Of a stretch of 64,000 nucleotides of DNA, positions 47,035-58,009 are shown piece by piece. Origin of the DNA: Liolophura sinensis (lineage: Eukaryota > Mollusca > Polyplacophora > Chitonida > Chitonidae); assembly GCF_032854445.1 (NCBI RefSeq), contig NC_088296.1, forward strand, positions 8,406,706 through 8,470,705. The letters are read 5' to 3'. How positions within the stretch are numbered: position 1 is the first letter of the stretch; each line of letters opens with the position of its first letter. The notes beneath the pieces were generated by a model. It did not search any database. It was given only the letters and a program-made list of their open reading frames with translations, and was not told the DNA's origin. Position numbers and translations under genes: made by a program.

Positions 47035-48400
47035 ATGAACCATAAGGAGTTAAACCCCTTCTCAATGTGCTACCTGTTCACCACAGTGATTCCGTTTTTT
47101 TTTCTTTCGGGGGAAGGGGGGAGGGGGAATATATTTATATACCGTACTATGACGACCCCATTAGAATGTTGTTGTTGTTTTACATATGATGGCAAACATT
47201 AGCTAAAGCGAAGCCTTGACAGCTCAGGGAATTTTAGACGTGAATATTTCAGTGAAAAACAATTTTCTGATTAATACAGTTAATATGGGTATGATCAGAA
47301 TTGAGCCTGCACATTGTGCCTATCCGAGAAAGCACCCGAGAAGCACCGAAACAATTGTGCCACCGCCCGTTCCAAACAGACAATAATAATACCATATGTG
47401 GACGAAAATATTAGTGCACTGGGCTATGAAATGTACGGTCAAGGTTCTAAAGAAAGTGATATAAACCGTCGATTTGCGCATGCTAATAGGTTCTTATACA
47501 TTTGCAGGCATATGTAAACGGCGCCTAGAAACGAAGGCGAGAAGCCACTTCATTCATGTTTGTATGTCCCTAACACATAAAAACTGTTGCCAAGATTGTC
47601 AACGTGTCAAAGAAAACATATACCATCTCAAAATCTGTGTTCAATGCCGAATCTGAACATTTAAAAGAAAACCTACTCTGTTTCATCGAAATACGTATTT
47701 GTGGGATTTCAGTTTTTCTTGCCAATATAAATTGCTATTGATCAACACTGATTGTCTAACTTGACGCAAGGTGTCGACGAAATTTAAATACTTGTGTGTA
47801 AGAATTTACGATTGTGCTCAATATCAGTTCACATAAATCACATAACAATTGGTGACGGCAATGCTCATTTGTCGTGTCGTTTCTTATAAGTGGAATTTGT
47901 AGTTTTTCCCGCTTTTAATGTTGTTTGCAGCTTGTTTAAAAATAGGCCGTTATCGTCGTTCCAAATATGTATAAGCTATGTTTGTGTAATGTTCGTCTAT
48001 ATGGGAATTTCCCTGTTAAGTGTGGGGCATTGATTTGTGGACATGAGGTGTCTTGCAACGAGACTTGTGTTTGCCGGGCACTGTAAGAGTTGAAAATAAA
48101 CCCAACTTTTCCAACACGAATACAGTGGTGCGAAAGTAAGTAGCAAGTACATAGCAAGTAAGACCGCTTTGATCATACTGCAGTGCATTCAGTTTTACCT
48201 TTTCTTGGCATCTGCTAATTCTTGTAATAATTGATTTTGTTTAACAATGAAGTAAATTAAACAACGCGAACAAAAATGTTGATCAATAAGCATATGATTT
48301 TTCTTCCTGTGTAAATGCATGAAAGGCGATTCACGAGTTTCTCTTCTAGGGTTTCTATAATGGTCTTTGTAAATGGTTATTCTCTGTTCCCAGAATGTAT
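47035..48400. other. No gene supported
   Basis: A poly-T / GGGGGAAGGGGGG patch near 47095-47130 and short open frames without domains. Confidence 0.4.
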
Positions 48401-48414
48401 ACGCCTGAGGTTAG

Positions 48415-48672
48415 GTTTATTTTATTTATTCATTTGATTGTTGTTTTACGCCGCACTCAAGAATATTTGACCTATACGACGTCGGCCAGCATTATGGTGG
48501 GTGGAAACCGGGCAGAGCCCGGGGTAAACACACGACCATCCGCGGGTTGCTGGAAGACCTTCCCACGTACGGCCGGAAAGGAAGCCAGCCTGAGTTGGAT
48601 TTGAACTCACAGCGACCGCATTGGTGAGAGACTCCTGGGCCATCAGGCTGAGCTAGCGCGCTAACCCCCTCG
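48415..48672 (-). mobile_element. SINE-A, nearly full length
   Basis: Complete tail, body and most of the head. CTGAGGTTAG (48405-48414) and CTGAAGTTAG (48673-48682) form a 10-bp target-site duplication with one mismatch. Confidence 0.85.
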
Positions 48673-49605
48673 CTGAAGTTAGAAACTCCAGACGCACATG
48701 TATATGGTAGATATGTATGTATAAAATATGACGGCTGACCAGAAAAGTGTAATCTAGATCTCTTCGCTTGACGATCATTGGGGATTAGGTAACACACGTG
48801 TAAGATTTTAATCAATCTGGTTGGGGCAAATTTAGCTGGTGCTGATTGCTTGCAATCATATAGGATTGACTCGTCAAAGTAGAAATTATTTACATTTTTT
48901 TTCCAGAACCACTGGCATAAACCTGTTATAGTAGACAATACTTTTTTTAATAATGACTACCCCGAGGAGATATGTTACAAAGAAATATCGCATATATGCT
49001 AATTAAGTTTTTTATTTGCAGATGAAAATGTGAGAAAATAGGCCCAGGTAGAAATTAAGATGTTTGAGCGGGACAAGACTGTTTTCAATCTGTCTCTTTG
49101 ATGAGGAGAATAAATATGATTGTAATATGTCAAATATAAAAACCACAGTATGTTACATCAGGTAAACCTTAAGTGATCGTTTCTCCTGTTCAATTGATTA
49201 GATTTCTGCCTTATGCCTTGGGCAAGAGTGTTTTACTTATACGACGGAGACGCTTGTCAAACGGTCTTAGAGTAATATCAATCTGATATGGCTAGAAAGG
49301 GAGAGAAAATGTATTCCTCTAGCAGGATGTGACATCACCAAAGAATGTAAAGGGCCTTACACGCCACGTCTTAATTATATACAAACGGAAAGGTTACACC
49401 GTGTTATAGTTCTTGTTTTCGGGCTTTAGTAGCTGGAAACCCAATATTTTCCAATTATAGCCATATTTCATTCTTCCTTTCCTGTATATCCCTCATATTC
49501 TGTGCAAAATAATCATCTTTCGGACAGATTTGAACTGTTTATCATGCCACAGAGCATGTGTGTACTATTAGAAAGATTACCTATCAACCACCTTTCACAT
49601 AACAG

Positions 49606-49731
49606 AACAATGTACTGGTAGTGATTATCAATGCCCTAATAACACCACATGTACGAGTGAAAACAGCCGTGAACAAGTTTTGTGCCAATGTTCCCTCGGA
49701 TTCAAGAAAACCCGTTTTGGTCAATGCTTTG
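49606..49731 (+). CDS. EGF-like exon 1
   Basis: A 126-nt phase-1 symmetric exon, acceptor TTCACATAACAG, donor TTTG/GTGAGT. The six-cysteine EGF pattern is complete, ending CQCSLGFKKTRFGQCF. Two N-glycosylation sites lie between the second and fourth cysteines. Confidence 0.75.
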
Positions 49732-50769
49732 GTGAGTTTGACAGTTTTGTTCAAAGAAATGTCTTTTCGTCATAAAAAGCCTTTTAACTGATATTCTAAA
49801 CTAATTATTCAAACGGATGATTTAAAAGGGCTAACCGTTTTAAACTTGAATCCAAAACATCGTATTTTAGAATAAAGCCGATGCTTAAAAAAACAATCAA
49901 GTCTGAAATGTTCTATTTAGGGAACGGGGATATATTGGCAAGCTCCATGTGTATTTAGAGGATTGAAAGAAAAAACAAAACAACGAAGTAAGCCGTCGGT
50001 GTTAAAAAAGTTACTGAATATACAGCCTAAAGCTACATTTTACAGTTTTTGTGGCTTGTTCAACTGAAAAATAGCAAACATAGCATACATATATTTCTAT
50101 AGGCAGTAACGGGAACACTTCGGAGCAAAATCTCTATAATGTGCCTTTTGACAGAGTAAAACTGAAGATACAGTAACAATTCCAAATGTATTATGCAGTT
50201 GTCACCTTGTTATGTTTATACTTCACACGCTGACGAATGCTCAGACAACCCTGGTATCTGTGGTAACCACTCCACGTGCATTAACACAGTGGGCAACTAC
50301 ACGTGTCGGTGTCATGAAGGATACCTTGATGTTCATGGAACAAGACGTTTCTGTGAGAAAGGTAGGATTGTATGGCTCATATAAGAGGCCGCACTTTGCC
50401 ATTGACATACAACGTCGGTATAGTATACTTTTGGGGGAGCAATATTGCTTGTGGTGAACCACATCCTTTGCCAGTTATGTGATTTGAAACCACAGCTTAT
50501 GATCAATGATCTAAGATCAATGAGCTGAGGGAAAATGAGACGTACGCCATTCATATATGTCTCCGCATAGATATATTGCTTCCCTAGTGCATGCTTTCCC
50601 ACATAGATTTTCTACAAAATACACTCTCTCCTGCATACCCCCTCCCACCCATCCCCATCCACCCCGACGCAGGTGCTGGGGGACGTACATAGGGTCAGTG
50701 TACACATTCCCAGCTGGATTCCTCACCAGGCACGTCCCCTACCACTTACGTCCCCATAGCTGCAAGAGA

Positions 50770-50801
<32 letters not shown>

Positions 50802-53800
50802 AAGTGATATTGTTTATCATGTCTCTCTGGTTACGTAAAATGTGTCCACTTGTCACTACAGTGTTGCGTCTCTATCTTCATTTGTTAAGGAGAAATTCTT
50901 TACTGACACCTCCGGTTTTCGTGTTCCACAAAATCTAACACGTAATCAAAAGTTTCCAGTCATTAAGGGGTACAACTTCTTGTTTTTAATTAAAACATAG
51001 GCCTATTGAAGCTCCATAGTCTCATTAGCCGTTGTTTTTTTTTTGTTTGTCTTTTTGTTGTTGTTTTTTTTTTAAACGCTCCAAAGTTTCATTGAGAATA
51101 CATGTGGCCACAATCCGAACAGACAGAACACGGGTTCAAGTCTGAATGGCTTGAATGCCAATAAGTCTTTCGAAACACTGCCGTTTCATGACACTATCTA
51201 TGGTTTTCTGTAACCAAGATCCAGATGAGTAAATAACGCCTACACTTGTAGCCTGTATGAAAATCCCTTAGGTCTCTGATCCAGGAAGTAAGCTGCACTG
51301 ACATCTCAGTGCATTTTCGTGTCATTTAATCATTTGATACCGAGCAGGGCCGGAGGCATATCGACGACCATCCACGGATTGCTGGAAGACATTTCCGCGA
51401 CTGGAACATCAGCTGGATTTGAACTCACAGCGGCCGCATTGGTGAGAACTTCCTGGTTTATTTCACTGCCTTAGGCCGATAGCCGCTAATCCAGCGCGCT
51501 AAGCACTATCCCAGGGACACACTTCGTTTTCATTTGAGCAACAAGGCAGGAGAAACAAAAGGAAATCATGATGAACATAGCTATAATAGTAACCTATGTT
51601 ACAACTTCCAGTACCATGAACCACGTAGTGTCAGTCTTCTGGTGTGTCATAACGCAACCACATTGAACTGCTGACACGCCATACTCCCCACAGCACATGC
51701 ACTGCTGTCTACGCTCACTCTTATATGACTGACACCAGGAGCAAATTTTCTGCAAAAATCTTGAAAAACGCCAATGTCACTTGGGTCACAGTGAGAAGGC
51801 AGAAAGTGATGTCTCCAATGTATGACTCTAAAGTATACCTATGGAATTTTTTTCGCTTCTGGTTGTAGAATATTATGGTAATAATAATACCGTCATTTTT
51901 GGCTGAACATGTTACCAGTTTTATCCTTGGCTTTGTGTTTCATATTGTGTAAAAGCTTCCATATTTTAAAACTGTCCTGTACAACATTTGTTTAGAATTC
52001 AATTGTATTTTACATTTTACAGTCGGAACGACAATTGAACAAAAATCAAAGATATAATATGGATATGTAAAAGTACATTTAAATGAATTCGGCTTGTTTT
52101 AAGACATATCAGTTTCATAATACATTGCCTAAAGGTTTTTGCTGGACAAAAGTGCAAGTTCACCATGTTTTCGTCTGTCCAGAGATAACTTTATCTGTTC
52201 CCTTTATAACTAAAATTGAAGTATTCCTTTACTTATTTGTTTACTTAATTGTCTGATTGATATTTTTCCAAATACTCTAGAATTTACAATTTATACCATG
52301 CCGCTTAGTTTTATGAGTGGAGGAGACTTGACATCCGGGACGAAAACCAACGACGTTTGGCGAGGTACTGACCAACTTTTTCATTGTGTGACGTACTGAC
52401 CGGCATGCCATTCTGGTGGTAGATATTTGGTCTCCAGTAAACGACCACACGAGCTTCGTCATCAGCTTAATGTGGTTGCGTTATGACACACCAGAAGACT
52501 GACACTACGTGGTTCATGGTACTGGAAGTTGTAACATCGGTTATTATCACAGCTATGTTCATCATGATTTCCTTTTGTTTCTCCTGCCTTTTTGCTCAAA
52601 TGAAAACGAAATGTGTCCCTGGGATAGTGCTTAGCGCGCTGGATTAGCGGCTATCGCCCTAGGGCAGTGAAATAAACCAGGAAGTTCTCACCAATTCGGT
52701 CGCTGTGAGTTCAAATCCAGCTGATGTTCCAGTCGCGGAAATGTCTTCCAGCAATCCGTGGATGGTCGTCGATATGCCTCCGGCCCTGCTCGGTGTCAAA
52801 TAATTAAATGACACGAAAACGCACTGAGATGTCAGTGCAGCTTACTTCCTGGATCAGAGACCTAAGGGATTTTCATACAGGCTGCAAGTGTAGGCGTTAT
52901 TTACTCACCTGGATCTTGGTTACAGAAAACCATAGATAGTGTCATGAAACGGCAGTGTTTCGAAAGACTTATTGGCATTCAAGCCATTCAGACTTGAACC
53001 CATGTTCTGTCTGTTACACAATATATACAAATTCCTCAATTGTATCAAATGCATTTATGAAGAATATTTATTTCAAGAAACATTATTGCAGCCGGGTCAT
53101 GTTGGATAAATCCAACGTGAATTTTCTTCAGCGAGCCTGCGTCGCCAAAGTGGTTAGCGCGCCTCAATGACCCAGGAGTTTTTCACCAATGCAATCGCTG
53201 TGAGTTCAAATACAATTTATGACAGCTTCCTCTCCGGCCGTAGTTGTGATTGTCTGCCTGCATGCATATAGCTGTATTGACGTGTTCGGAAGATGTTTGG
53301 TGACGGTTTTACAAAGCTGACAGGTTTTACAACAAAAAAAAACAAGACGATGTGTGTAAATTGTAGCCGCAGCCATATACATGTACAGAAGTGTCGTTTT
53401 ATTGTTGGATAAAACTGCACTGAGCCAAAATAAATAGGTGTATTGTAAGTTATAATAAAGACTGGTCGCTGAAAACTGCACTGAGCATGTAATGTTGTAT
53501 TGTAAGTTATACTAAAGCTTGGTCGCTGAAAACGGCAGTTAATATACACAGTTGTATTGTAAGTTATACCAAAGGCTGGTTGCTGAAAACTGCACTGGGC
53601 ATATATAGTTTTATGGTTTGGGCTATAAGTTGAGCTGACCATAGAAGAAACGTAAACGCAGTTTAACAGACTCTAAACAGTTCTGAAATAAAAGGCATAG
53701 TTTTGATTCGCACATATATACCGGGAAACGATTTCTATTGCTCACATGTATTCTGAAAACATGTAGTATGTATTTTTCTTTAGCTTGGTTTAGTGACGAA

Positions 53801-55339
53801 TAATGTATGTGGAGTTCGGGCTCCAAATCCCGCTGTGCCGCAAAAGTAAACAATTCAACCATTACATGTAACCCAACATGCATTACGTTGCGTTTAACTG
53901 TAAGGCTGGGGATGTGGGTATGGGCGGAATGTAACGAAAACAGCTCTCCAGTGCTTGTGTTAACATTGACTATGAAAATGGCCGCTGGATTATCATCGAA
54001 AAGGAAATTAGTTCTTCACTTAAATGTCTTACTTTTCCCTGTAATTTCGATATCCGTTATAAATCTCAGTTGAACTGTAGAATCAACACCAAATATCAGA
54101 AATGTGTGTAAGTCATTTGCTCCATTAACAGTCTCGCTCCCAGAAACAGGTAGTGGGAGAAACCTGGTGGAGTATTATGCCTTTAGCTGTCCGCTGATAT
54201 TATATTGATCTTCCTTGTCTGATTAGTTGAAGAGATGTTCAGCTGGTTGACAAACATATTTATTCACTTATTTACTTTTCTGTTGTCACACTGAGCAATG
54301 TTTTATTGACACAATGGCGAAAAGTATAATTGGTGGTAGAAACCAGCGGTTTGATAACTTAAAGATTATGTTCGCTTATAAACACCATGCATTTGTTTCA
54401 GGAATGGAGTTTTCTGTAATAGGTCAATATTGATGGTGGAATACAGTTATCATTCATCACACTTACGAGCTCATGAACTAAAGGTTACAAACGCATGCCG
54501 AACAGGTACTGCTAAATGGAACGACTATACCACTATAGGGAAAAAATAGAAGACTGACAGACTGAGAAAAAAAATCACGTAACCCAGATATTTTTTTTAT
54601 TTTAGGTTCGTGTCACTCCCTATTTCAGCTGTCAGTAGAACAGCATAAATAAAATGCTCACGAAATTTATGTGAGCAATTCATCTTACGTTTATATACGG
54701 AAATTAAACTGGAATCGAAAGACCCCACATATTGTAAATCGTGGCATCCATGGCTTGGAAAAAGTACGCGACAATTTTTGTTAAAAAGAGGAATATTATG
54801 TCTACAAAGAAGAATCAGGAATCAGAACGTGAAGAAGAAGAAGAAAAAAGTTCGAATTGAACAATCTAAGTGTTATTTACGTCTTCAATGAAAAGCGGTA
54901 TATGTTGTTTCCAGTCTTGTTTGTCCTCTATACAACCATAGGTAGTTAGCAGTGGATAGGACGCTTGCCAAGGATTAACCCGTCTTATTAGTGGAAACTG
55001 AGTGTGGCTTTAAGATGCAATCAATCCACCCATCATGCTGCCGTGTTCTTGTGTGTGTTTCCAGGTACGCTGGTACCAGTCGTACCGATGGCGGCAGAAA
55101 TCGGGGGATATCTCATCCTTGATATTGTTGTTGTTGTTATCTACCGGTAAGCTAGTTAATATGAGTATCCGTTGTTACATGGATTTGATTAGAGTTATGT
55201 GGATTGCAGACAACGTAATGATGAGGTATTTACTGGGCGCATAAAAGAAATATTCCCTGTTTATGCCTCTATTTGATGGGTCTTTTTTAATTTTATTTGT
55301 AATCCATACTGTAATCCAGAAAATATCACTAATACGTAT

Positions 55340-55406
<67 letters not shown>

Positions 55407-55960
55407 TTTGATTGGTGTTGTACGCCATACTTAAGAATATTTCACTTATACGACGGCGGTCAACATTATGGTGGGAGGAAACTTGGCAGGGCACAGGGAA
55501 ACCCACGACCATCCGCAGATTGCAGGCAGACCTTCCCACTTACGAGCTGGACTTGAACTCACAGCGACCGAATTGGTGAGAGGCACGGAGGCACCATTCA
55601 CTAATACGACGCTGGTTGACATTATGCTAGAAGGGAACCGGGCAAACCCGAATGTAGAGTAGTTTTCATAGCATATATCTCTTTGTTGCGGGAGACGATC
55701 TAAAAAGATGTAACAACGTTTCATCTGTGACGTGTCAAAACGAGGCAATAGAGACAGACGAATGCGAATCGTCACTGAAGAACGTGAGATGTGGTAACAG
55801 GTCAACCGGTGGTGGCTGTGTTTCATATGAGGAAGTCGATCTTCCCACAGTGTCTGAGAGTAACTACTTCGAAAATGACGAAATCACGGTTGCCGCAGAA
55901 ACATCAGTGGAAGACACAGCGGGATTATGGGTAGAAAACGATATGTACGCAAGCCACTAA
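49606..55960 (+). CDS. EGF-EGF-transmembrane protein with acidic tail (5' end not found)
   Basis: Four exons: EGF exon (49606-49731), calcium-binding-type EGF exon (50230-50361), TM exon (55065-55146) and tail exon (55672-55960). Phases agree: 1-1, 1-1, 1-2, 2-stop. EGF1 has six cysteines (CTGSDYQCPNNTTC onward). EGF2 starts DECSDNPGICGNHSTC, with the CINTVGNYTCRC pattern of calcium-binding EGF. The TM exon gives ILDIVVVVIYR. The tail of about 95 residues is acidic and has SYEEVDLP and SNYFENDE, possible tyrosine-phosphorylation motifs. A short EGF stalk plus tyrosine-motif tail suggests an adhesion or signalling receptor; that is inference. The EGF2 acceptor is non-consensus. No signal peptide or first exon was found upstream. 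Confidence 0.6.
50230..50361 (+). CDS. EGF-like exon 2 (calcium-binding type)
   Basis: If it is a phase-1 symmetric exon, as the first EGF exon requires, it starts at 50230 and is 132 nt long. The donor AAAG/GTAGGA is good. The two bases before 50230 are CG, not AG. The only nearby AG (ending 50198) would give phase 0 and break the frame with EGF exon 1. The six cysteines are complete. Confidence 0.65.
51117..51675. repeat. Left arm of a large inverted repeat
   Basis: About 560 bp that recur, reverse complemented and only slightly diverged, at 52459-53016. The arm includes a minus-oriented SINE-A (about 51345-51515). The 783-bp spacer (51676-52458) has no recognisable gene. It lies in the large intron between the EGF2 and TM exons. 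Confidence 0.9.
52459..53016. repeat. Right arm of a large inverted repeat
   Basis: Reverse complement of 51117-51675, including the SINE-A in plus orientation (about 52620-52795). Mismatches are few and scattered. Confidence 0.9.
53131..53255 (+). mobile_element. SINE-A, 3'-truncated and diverged
   Basis: Head GGTTAGCGCGCCTCAATGACC, B-box-like GAGTTCAAATAC and the start of the body (CCTCTCCGGCCGTAG). Confidence 0.75.
53410..53612. repeat. Tandem repeat of about 57-62 bp, three and a half copies
   Basis: Units contain GAAAACTGCACTGAGC, then TGTATTGTAAGTTATA, then AAAGGCTGGTCGCTG. The second and third units are 57 bp. Confidence 0.8.
55065..55146 (+). CDS. Transmembrane exon of the EGF gene
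   Basis: Acceptor GTGTTTCCAG, donor CCG/GTAAGC, phase 1 in and phase 2 out. It encodes a juxtamembrane stretch (TLVPVVPMAAEIGG) and a short hydrophobic run containing an Asp (YLILDIVVVVIY), unusual for a single-pass segment. Confidence 0.65.
55337..55597 (-). mobile_element. SINE-A with long ATTT tail, nested in an older SINE-A
   Basis: About 70 bp of ATTT repeats, then 3' block, body and a shortened head. TCACTAATACG flanks it exactly (55326-55336 and 55598-55608), an 11-bp target-site duplication. The sequence resuming at 55609 (GACGCTGGTTGACATTATG) is itself an old SINE-A body fragment (to about 55655). It lies in the last intron of the EGF gene. Confidence 0.92.
55672..55960 (+). CDS. 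Cytoplasmic-tail exon of the EGF gene
   Basis: Open in phase 2 from a weak acceptor (TTTTCATAG) to TAA 55958-55960. Three early cysteines (KRCNN, VTCQN, DECES) are followed by an acidic stretch with YEEV, NYFEN and MYASH. A YEEV tetrapeptide resembles the pYEEI-type ligand of Src-family SH2 domains. Confidence 0.6.
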
Positions 55961-56261
55961 TAGTCAGGTTGCCTAATTACATTTGCGTGTTGCGTGTCAT
56001 AGTGGAGAATGAACTTATTTACAACAGGACTCCAAACCCATGAGCAGAACACCAAGGGAAGGTCACGCATGTTGTATTTATGATCTAGTGCAGAGGACGG
56101 CACCCATAGAAAGTCTGCAGAGTCATAGAAACCTGAGCTGCGGGAATTGGCAAAGAAACCAACAACAACGGCTTACAATTGTCCACAGCAAAACATAGCA
56201 GAGTACATAAGCAAGTAAACTTCTTGTTCATCAAGTCCACTAATGAATGGACGATTGAAAA

Positions 56262-56267
56262 AATAAA
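56262..56267 (+). terminator. Possible poly(A) signal of the EGF gene
   Basis: AATAAA about 300 nt after the stop codon, on the coding strand. Confidence 0.4.
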
Positions 56268-56269
56268 TG

Positions 56270-57635
56270 AACGTGTGTATGTGTGTATGTACGTATGTAT
56301 GTATGTATGGCGACGAGAAAACTATAGGTGTGGGTACACGAATTATGTCTTCCTGTCGCAGGGCGAGTACATGTAGCAGAGGTACTTCCGCAACAAAAGT
56401 ACCATGCCGAAACATTAGACATGACACCCCACCCCACATTATTTTCACAGCGGGCCAACCTGCTATTTTTTCGTCCTCTAACCTCAGTGCTAAGCGCCAA
56501 ACATGGCGGAAGGAAGCGCTGCTAACCATAAGGTCATCGCACTGTAGTCCGGTAATGACCTCTCGATGGGTGTTTACGTGTATAAACCATTTGTAGATAG
56601 ACACAATCAAAAGGCAGATAACCATATGGAGTTGCACAATTCTAAACATCATTGACACATCGTGTATAAATTTGCAAGTGTGTAAATTATTGTTCTAAAT
56701 TATAGCTTTGAACTTAGTAAGATTTAAAAAAAAGTTTTTGCTACAACAACACGAGTTTTGTTTTATTTCCCGGCATGAGGTTTGAAACCTTTCAGTGTGA
56801 AATGGGCCACATTAAAATTTAACTCCTAGCCGCATTGTATTTTCACACCCAGGCTGTTAATCCCCATATTGCTTTGTCCTTGCAATATGTATCAAATAGA
56901 AAACCCTTCTTGCTTATATACGATGTAAATTGTGAGCTATGAAAAGTCGTTTAAAAAAACATGACGTCATCCGAAGTCGTCATATTTGTTCTTGCGGAGC
57001 AATTCAGCTGCGCAGGGTATCAATTATTTCTCATGCCCCCCTTCCCCCTACTATGTGATTATACATGTTTATCCCCGAGTGGGCGTGGCCTGGATCTCAG
57101 GTACATTTTAACCCGTCTGCCAATGACAACCGTCAATTACGCTTAATATAAGAACACTCCTTCTGTTATTCATATAACCATCAGCTTAGAATTGTACATA
57201 GTTCATGGGATTGGAGAAAGAAAAAAATAACGATATTTTATTTCATTTAGCCTGTCAACTGAAAATGAGTTTCGAAACCAGGTATACACAACTAACAAGT
57301 TCTATTGGTGCAGTTATTATTCCGCATCTCCTGAAATTCATATAAATTCCAAGTATGGTGTTAACCAGGGATTAAAAAATGATATAAGCAACATTACACT
57401 TTTTTTCCTGTGTTTCGAGTAATCTAAATTTTACACAACACAAAGTTAAGTCCTCACTTGTTGCTTCATCGCCTTATACTGGTACAGGAAGTGACGAGTT
57501 TGACCTGGCTGTGTGCACTTCTATATGTATTCCGTTCGTTAGAAATTGCATGAGGATATATAAAATGTACTATCCATGAATTGTCACATAACGAGTCAAA
57601 CACTGAAAGGCCATGGTTACAAACATAGGTAACCT
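56270..57635. other. No gene; GTAT-type microsatellite near 56276-56310
   Basis: A short GTAT/GTGT run. The 56370-56560 stretch looks like a dispersed repeat remnant but I could not assign it. The remainder has nothing I can support. Confidence 0.4.
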
Positions 57636-57638
57636 GCA

Positions 57639-58006
57639 TTACGCCAGATAGCCTATTCTATGTGTATACGCCATACATATGGACAGATACTAAAGGACAA
57701 GAGTGCAGCGTAGGCCTACACATATCCCTGTGTTGCACCAGGTAGCCTACTCTATGTGTAAACGCTGTACATATGGACAGATACTAAAGGACAAGAGTGC
57801 AGCGTAGGCCTACACATATCCCTGTGTTGCACCAGGTAGCCTACTCTATGTGTAAACACTGTACATATGGACAGATACTAAATGACATGCGTGTAGCGTA
57901 GGCCTACACATATCCCTGTATTACTCCAGGTAGCCTACCCTATGTGTATACGCTGTACATATGGACAGATACTAAATGACATGCGTGTAACCTGGGAATA
58001 CACATG
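57639..58006. repeat. 94-bp tandem repeat, almost four copies
   Basis: CATATGGACAGATACTAAA recurs at 57676, 57770, 57864 and 57958, exactly 94 bp apart. Each unit also holds GCAGCGTAGGCCTACACATA or a close variant and GTAGCCTACTCTATGTGTA. The first two full units are nearly identical. Confidence 0.95.
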
Positions 58007-58009
58007 TAA

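Noticed and set aside
52277-52462. Open frame in the spacer of the large inverted repeat as a transposase remnant
   Set aside because: 60 codons without any catalytic or DNA-binding motif.
56173-56658. 161-codon open frame on the minus strand
   Set aside because: No domain, low-complexity HT-rich part from the GTAT repeat, and it overlaps the probable 3' untranslated region of the EGF gene.
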